This document shows positions 6,358-8,515 of a stretch of DNA of 8,515 nucleotides, piece by piece. The notes under the pieces are model-generated. The model ran no database searches. It saw only the letters and a list, made by a program, of their open reading frames with translations, and had not been told where the DNA came from. Numbering within the stretch: the stretch's first letter is position 1; every line of letters starts with the position of its first letter. The DNA comes from Promethearchaeota archaeon (lineage in GTDB: Archaea; Asgardarchaeota; Lokiarchaeia; Sigynarchaeales; MK-D1), in contig JAEOUK010000702.1 of assembly GCA_016839385.1 (NCBI GenBank), forward strand, positions 1-8,515, written 5' to 3'. Both the position numbers and the translations under genes were made by a program.

Positions 6358-6392
6358 AATTGCTTTTTTGAATAATCTAAATGTAATAGAAA

Positions 6393-6400
6393 ATCACCTT
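6393..6400 (-). promoter_or_regulatory. Strong ribosome binding site of the permease gene, pointing to an ATT start
   Basis: AAGGTGAT on the minus strand is a near-perfect archaeal Shine-Dalgarno match. The nearest ATG in the permease frame is 35 bases further on (6357), far too distant. Exactly five bases after the site is an in-frame ATT (6387-6385). A TGA in the permease frame overlaps the site itself (6396-6394), so the frame cannot extend further up. Confidence 0.65.
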
Positions 6401-6436
6401 GTTGATTATGATATTAATTTAGTAATTAGGTTTATT

Positions 6437-6448
6437 CTTTTAATAATT
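6437..6448 (-). promoter_or_regulatory. Probable TATA box of the ABC operon
   Basis: AATTATTAAAAG on the minus strand is the best AT box in the divergent gap between the permease and profilin-like genes. It would start transcription near 6415, about 15 bases before the AAGGTGAT site. The same string could also work on the plus strand. I see no clearer box for the profilin-like gene, apart from a weak TATTTTGG near 6482-6489. Confidence 0.35.
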
Positions 6449-6520
6449 ATCTGGGAGACACTAGTTAGTCATTAAGAAATGTATTTTGGATCGATTTTCT
6501 TTTAGTTGTGTAAAACATTT

Positions 6521-6524
6521 GGAG
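6521..6524 (+). promoter_or_regulatory. Ribosome binding site fixing the start of the profilin-like gene
   Basis: GGAG is followed eight bases later by an ATG at 6533. This favours that start over the in-frame TTG at 6506, which would add nine residues and has no site of its own. Confidence 0.6.
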
Positions 6525-6532
6525 TAATAGAA

Positions 6533-6901
6533 ATGACAATTGAACAGATAATTGATGTATTATTTACTGAAACTAAAATGAAAGTAGGAGGAGTAGGAGT
6601 GATCTCTTCTGAAGGAACAATTGCATATCAAACTGAAAACTGGGATTTAACTGCACATCTGAACCAGATATTGGACACCGTCCAAACTAATAAAGGTTCT
6701 ATTACGCTGTTTGGAGTAAAGTATATGATTGTTGAACATACCCCCGAAAGGATTATCGGTACAAATGTGACTGGAAAAGGACATTTGATCTTAGCACCTT
6801 TCGAAAAAGGAGTATTAGTTACTTATATTCTACCCGAAGTAGGCCCCCGAGATGTTCTTTTCCATGTCCAGGAAGCAGCTTTGAAACTCAATAAGCTTTA
6901 A
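6533..6901 (+). CDS. Profilin-like protein (Asgard-type)
   Basis: The 122-residue product is small, soluble and lacks signals or membrane spans. Its pattern follows profilin, the monomeric-actin-binding protein: an N-terminal helix, VGGVGVISSEGTIAYQT (18-34; compare the 'aaIiGhdGsvwAqs' strand pair of plant profilins), a helix (38-51), then FGVKYMIVEHTPERIIG (60-76; compare 'GGTKYMVIqgePgavIrG'), a glycine turn TGKGHLIL (80-87), strand GVLVTYILPE (93-102) and a C-terminal helix GPRDVLFHVQEAALKL (104-119). Relative to a plant profilin recalled from memory, the second half aligns without gaps. Length is normal for profilin. The main alternative is a roadblock/LC7 domain, which has a similar strand and helix order. 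Asgard archaea are known to encode both. The stop overlaps that of the convergent HDAC-family gene by three bases. Function in actin control is inference. Confidence 0.6.
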   Translation: MTIEQIIDVLFTETKMKVGGVGVISSEGTIAYQTENWDLTAHLNQILDTVQTNKGSITLFGVKYMIVEHTPERIIGTNVTGKGHLILAPFEKGVLVTYILPEVGPRDVLFHVQEAALKLNKL

Positions 6902-8010
6902 TTCCAATATGGGTCAATCACATCTTTTAGGGTTTTTTGATATTTCCTTATTTCTAATTCACTAGTTCTATTCGATTTTTGAAAAGGCATAATGTAGTCT
7001 TCAAATGGTGTTACGCGGGTGTTTTGTGTGAATTCACACACAATTAAATCTGCTAGGTAAGGTATGACCATCAAGTTATAACCTCCCTCTAATATGAATG
7101 AAATTTTTCCCCCACATACCTTTTCTGCTATATTATGGGCCCATTTCATAAAATATCTATAACCATTTGAAGTAAATGATAGATTCCCAATAGGGTCTGC
7201 CCAATGACCATCTAATCCCGCGGCAATAATAAGCATTTCAGGCTGGAATTTATGCAAGTAAAATTCAAGCAAATGACAATATCCTTCCAAGTAAGCATCA
7301 TCTGCCTCTAACGGTACCGGATAACAAATATTCAAGCCTTTAGCTTTTCCAGATCCAATTTCTGAGACAATTCCTGCTTCTCCAGGAACATATTCATGTA
7401 TACTCGAATACAAAACTTTAGGATCTCCGTAAAATATCTTTGCTAATCCATCTCCATAATGAGTATCAATATCAATTATCGCAATTTTCCCTCCAAAATC
7501 TTGTTCTTCTCGTAATTTTGCTATTGCTACTGCAATGTTATTAAAAACACATAATCCATCACTTTCATCTCGAATTGCATGATGACCTGGAGGTCGTATT
7601 AAAGCAAATGATTGATCAACCGAACCATCATATACATGCTTTATTGCTTGATAAGCTCCTCCAGCACTAAGTAAAGCAATATCCAGTGAATCAGAGGTAG
7701 CTTGGACTAAGTTACCGATGCCTCCATAACCTACAGAGGATAAATGCTCCACTAATTCAAAAAGGTAAGGGGAATGTATGCGTAAAATGTCTTTTTTCTT
7801 TAGGGGTCTTGGTTTCGTTACTCGTAAGTTTATTAGAGAATTTTCAATTATGCCATTCTTATTAAAATCTGAGCTTATGTATCCTTTAAATTTGAAATAT
7901 TCCCATATGACTCTCGTTCGTAAAGGAGATTCATAGGCTTCGAAAACGGGTTTAGGTTCTATGATTTCATTCAGTTCATTATAAAGAGGATGAAACACTA
8001 TCTCGAACAT
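6898..8010 (-). CDS. Histone deacetylase family (class II / acetylpolyamine amidohydrolase) protein
   Basis: The 370-residue enzyme belongs to the zinc-dependent arginase/deacetylase fold that removes acetyl groups from lysine side chains or polyamines. Motifs run in the expected order: RIHSPYLFELVE (77-88), LIRPPGHHA with the tandem active-site histidines H143/H144, GLCVFNNIAVA (152-162), IIDIDTHYGDG with zinc ligands D182 and H184, SSIHEYVPGEAG (202-213), AAGLDGHWADPIG with the third zinc ligand D267, and ILEGGY with the transition-state tyrosine Y311. All catalytic residues are present, so it should be active. One small departure is Tyr185 where DxHHG is usual. The substrate could be an acetylated protein (chromatin or otherwise) or an acetylpolyamine; the sequence does not decide. 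The ATG at 8010 lacks a ribosome binding site but has a TATA-like box at leaderless distance. It is a single gene, tail to tail with the profilin-like gene. Confidence 0.92.
   Translation of the reverse strand: MFEIVFHPLYNELNEIIEPKPVFEAYESPLRTRVIWEYFKFKGYISSDFNKNGIIENSLINLRVTKPRPLKKKDILRIHSPYLFELVEHLSSVGYGGIGNLVQATSDSLDIALLSAGGAYQAIKHVYDGSVDQSFALIRPPGHHAIRDESDGLCVFNNIAVAIAKLREEQDFGGKIAIIDIDTHYGDGLAKIFYGDPKVLYSSIHEYVPGEAGIVSEIGSGKAKGLNICYPVPLEADDAYLEGYCHLLEFYLHKFQPEMLIIAAGLDGHWADPIGNLSFTSNGYRYFMKWAHNIAEKVCGGKISFILEGGYNLMVIPYLADLIVCEFTQNTRVTPFEDYIMPFQKSNRTSELEIRKYQKTLKDVIDPYWN
6922..6952 (+). terminator. T-rich stretch beyond the profilin-like gene
   Basis: Plus-strand runs CTTTTAGGGTTTTTTGATAT and further T-rich bases lie 20-50 bases after the profilin-like stop, inside the 3' end of the opposing gene. 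They could end the plus-strand transcript. Low certainty because the region is also coding on the other strand. Confidence 0.25.
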
Positions 8011-8032
8011 TTGAATCTAATGAGGTACACCC

Positions 8033-8047
8033 GTATTAAAAATTTAA
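8033..8047 (-). promoter_or_regulatory. Probable TATA box of the HDAC-family gene
   Basis: TTAAATTTTTAATAC on the minus strand is centred about 30 bases before the ATG at 8010. With no ribosome binding site upstream of that ATG, a leaderless transcript is likely. Confidence 0.45.
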
Positions 8048-8071
8048 GGTCAAATGGAGTATGTTGCGTAA

Positions 8072-8080
8072 TTATATAAG
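8072..8080 (+). promoter_or_regulatory. TATA box of the 3'-terminal membrane protein gene
   Basis: TTATATAAG is the cleanest archaeal TATA-box match in the window. Transcription would begin near 8103, leaving about 20 bases before the GTG at 8124, with room for the AAGGTGGT site. Confidence 0.55.
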
Positions 8081-8120
8081 ATTATAAAATAATTGTATCT
8101 TCAGAGATTATATTTTAAAG

Positions 8121-8128
8121 AAGGTGGT
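8121..8128 (+). promoter_or_regulatory. Ribosome-binding-like site that conflicts with the GTG start
   Basis: AAGGTGGT resembles the archaeal Shine-Dalgarno sequence but contains the only standard start codon (GTG 8124) of the following gene. If it acts as the binding site, the start would be the ATA at 8133. If GTG is the start, only the weak AAAGAAG precedes it. Confidence 0.4.
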
Positions 8129-8515
8129 TAAAATAGCAGTCCTAGATGTTTTAGTTTCGATTCTATTCAACCTTTTACCCATTGGAATTATTTGGTTACC
8201 TTTGGTTTTTCTACAGAAGAAGGTTGTAGCAAAAAAAATTTATAGACGTGTTGCTTTGGGAATTACTTTCTTCTTCCTAATCTATTTTATATTACCTGTG
8301 ATTTTCCAGATTGGTACTCTTGGAAGGATGGATCCGGGTAGAAATATTGGAGCGGGAATTGCTTATTTAGCAAGTAGGTTGTTCAATTTAATTGCTACTT
8401 ATTTCCAACTTCCGATAATAAATTTAGCGTTTATTTTCGTACTTGCTCCTTTTATTTCAATTCTATATTTATTTTTCCGACTAAGGAAAGAAGATAAAAC
8501 CAAATTCAAAATGCA
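8124..8515 (+). CDS. Membrane protein of unknown family (3' end outside window)
   Basis: My translation of the frame is open from 8088 to the window edge and gives 130 complete residues from the GTG at 8124. It has three hydrophobic segments, roughly residues 6-30 (VLDVLVSILFNLLPIGIIW and on), 42-63 (LGITFFFLIYFILPVIFQIG) and 86-115 (LIATYFQLPIINLAF and on). A basic loop separates the first two (QKKVVAKKIYRR), and a basic/acidic tail begins RLRKEDKTKFK. The base composition and clean hydrophobic pattern fit a real gene. A strong TATA box precedes it. The start is uncertain: the GTG sits inside AAGGTGGT (8121-8128), which looks more like a ribosome binding site than a start, and five bases after the site the frame reads ATA (8133). 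I do not recognise the family. Confidence 0.65.
   Translation, partial: MVKIAVLDVLVSILFNLLPIGIIWLPLVFLQKKVVAKKIYRRVALGITFFFLIYFILPVIFQIGTLGRMDPGRNIGAGIAYLASRLFNLIATYFQLPIINLAFIFVLAPFISILYLFFRLRKEDKTKFKM

Noticed and set aside
6254..6475. Plus-strand frame spanning the permease 5' end and the divergent promoter
   Set aside because: Covers the opposite strand of the permease start and its binding site; low-complexity Ile/Asn-rich peptide, no binding site of its own.
6533..6901. First read as a roadblock/LC7 domain
   Set aside because: The helix-strand order allows it, but the KYM strand, glycine turn and ungapped fit of the second half favour profilin; kept as the alternative.
1..8515. CRISPR arrays, insertion sequences, tRNA or rRNA genes, toxin-antitoxin or defence islands
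   Set aside because: I found no regularly spaced repeats, terminal inverted repeats with a transposase, cloverleaf-like sequence or defence-type genes when reading both strands; a search with dedicated tools was not possible.

Overview
The window is a low-GC stretch that looks archaeal and most probably comes from an Asgard archaeon. The evidence is in the sequence: archaeal-type ribosome binding sites (AAGGTGAT and GGAGG, matching the archaeal 16S tail), TATA-like boxes centred 27-31 bases before several starts, T-rich stretches after stops, an archaeal UPF0200-type P-loop kinase, and two proteins of eukaryotic flavour. These two are a profilin-like protein (6533-6901) and a Mon1/HPS1/Fuz-like longin protein with a C-terminal winged helix (3762-4454). 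The Asgard assignment is inference; no rRNA or ribosomal protein is present to test it.

Layout. 1-1565 is a minus-strand pair: galactose-1-phosphate uridylyltransferase (galT), then a UPF0200 P-loop kinase cut by the window edge. A short divergent promoter region separates it from a plus-strand adenosine-kinase-like PfkB sugar kinase (1627-2592). A 209-base intergenic region leads to a multi-pass membrane protein with a C-terminal zinc ribbon (2802-3599). Next come the longin/winged-helix gene, preceded by a 10-codon leader ORF with the best ribosome binding site in the area, and a Maf-family nucleotide pyrophosphatase (4473-5108). Facing it tail to tail is a minus-strand ABC exporter pair of the FtsX/MacB type: a very small permease (5815-6357, probably starting further upstream at an ATT codon) and its ATPase (5123-5800). 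A divergent region then gives the profilin-like gene, whose stop codon overlaps the stop of a convergent class II histone-deacetylase-family gene (6898-8010). A final divergent promoter drives a membrane protein that runs off the window at 8515.

The genes do not form one pathway. They are mostly short transcription units of one or two genes: sugar-nucleotide/nucleoside metabolism (galT, PfkB kinase, P-loop kinase), nucleotide house-cleaning (Maf), export (ABC pair), deacetylation (HDAC family) and cytoskeleton/trafficking-like proteins (profilin-like, longin). I see no mobile element, CRISPR array, defence island or RNA gene. The most useful leads are the profilin-like gene, the longin-winged-helix protein with its odd leader ORF, and the likely ATT start of the small permease. 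Two modes of translation start also seem to coexist: probable leaderless genes (galT, PfkB kinase, Maf, HDAC) and Shine-Dalgarno-led genes (the rest).
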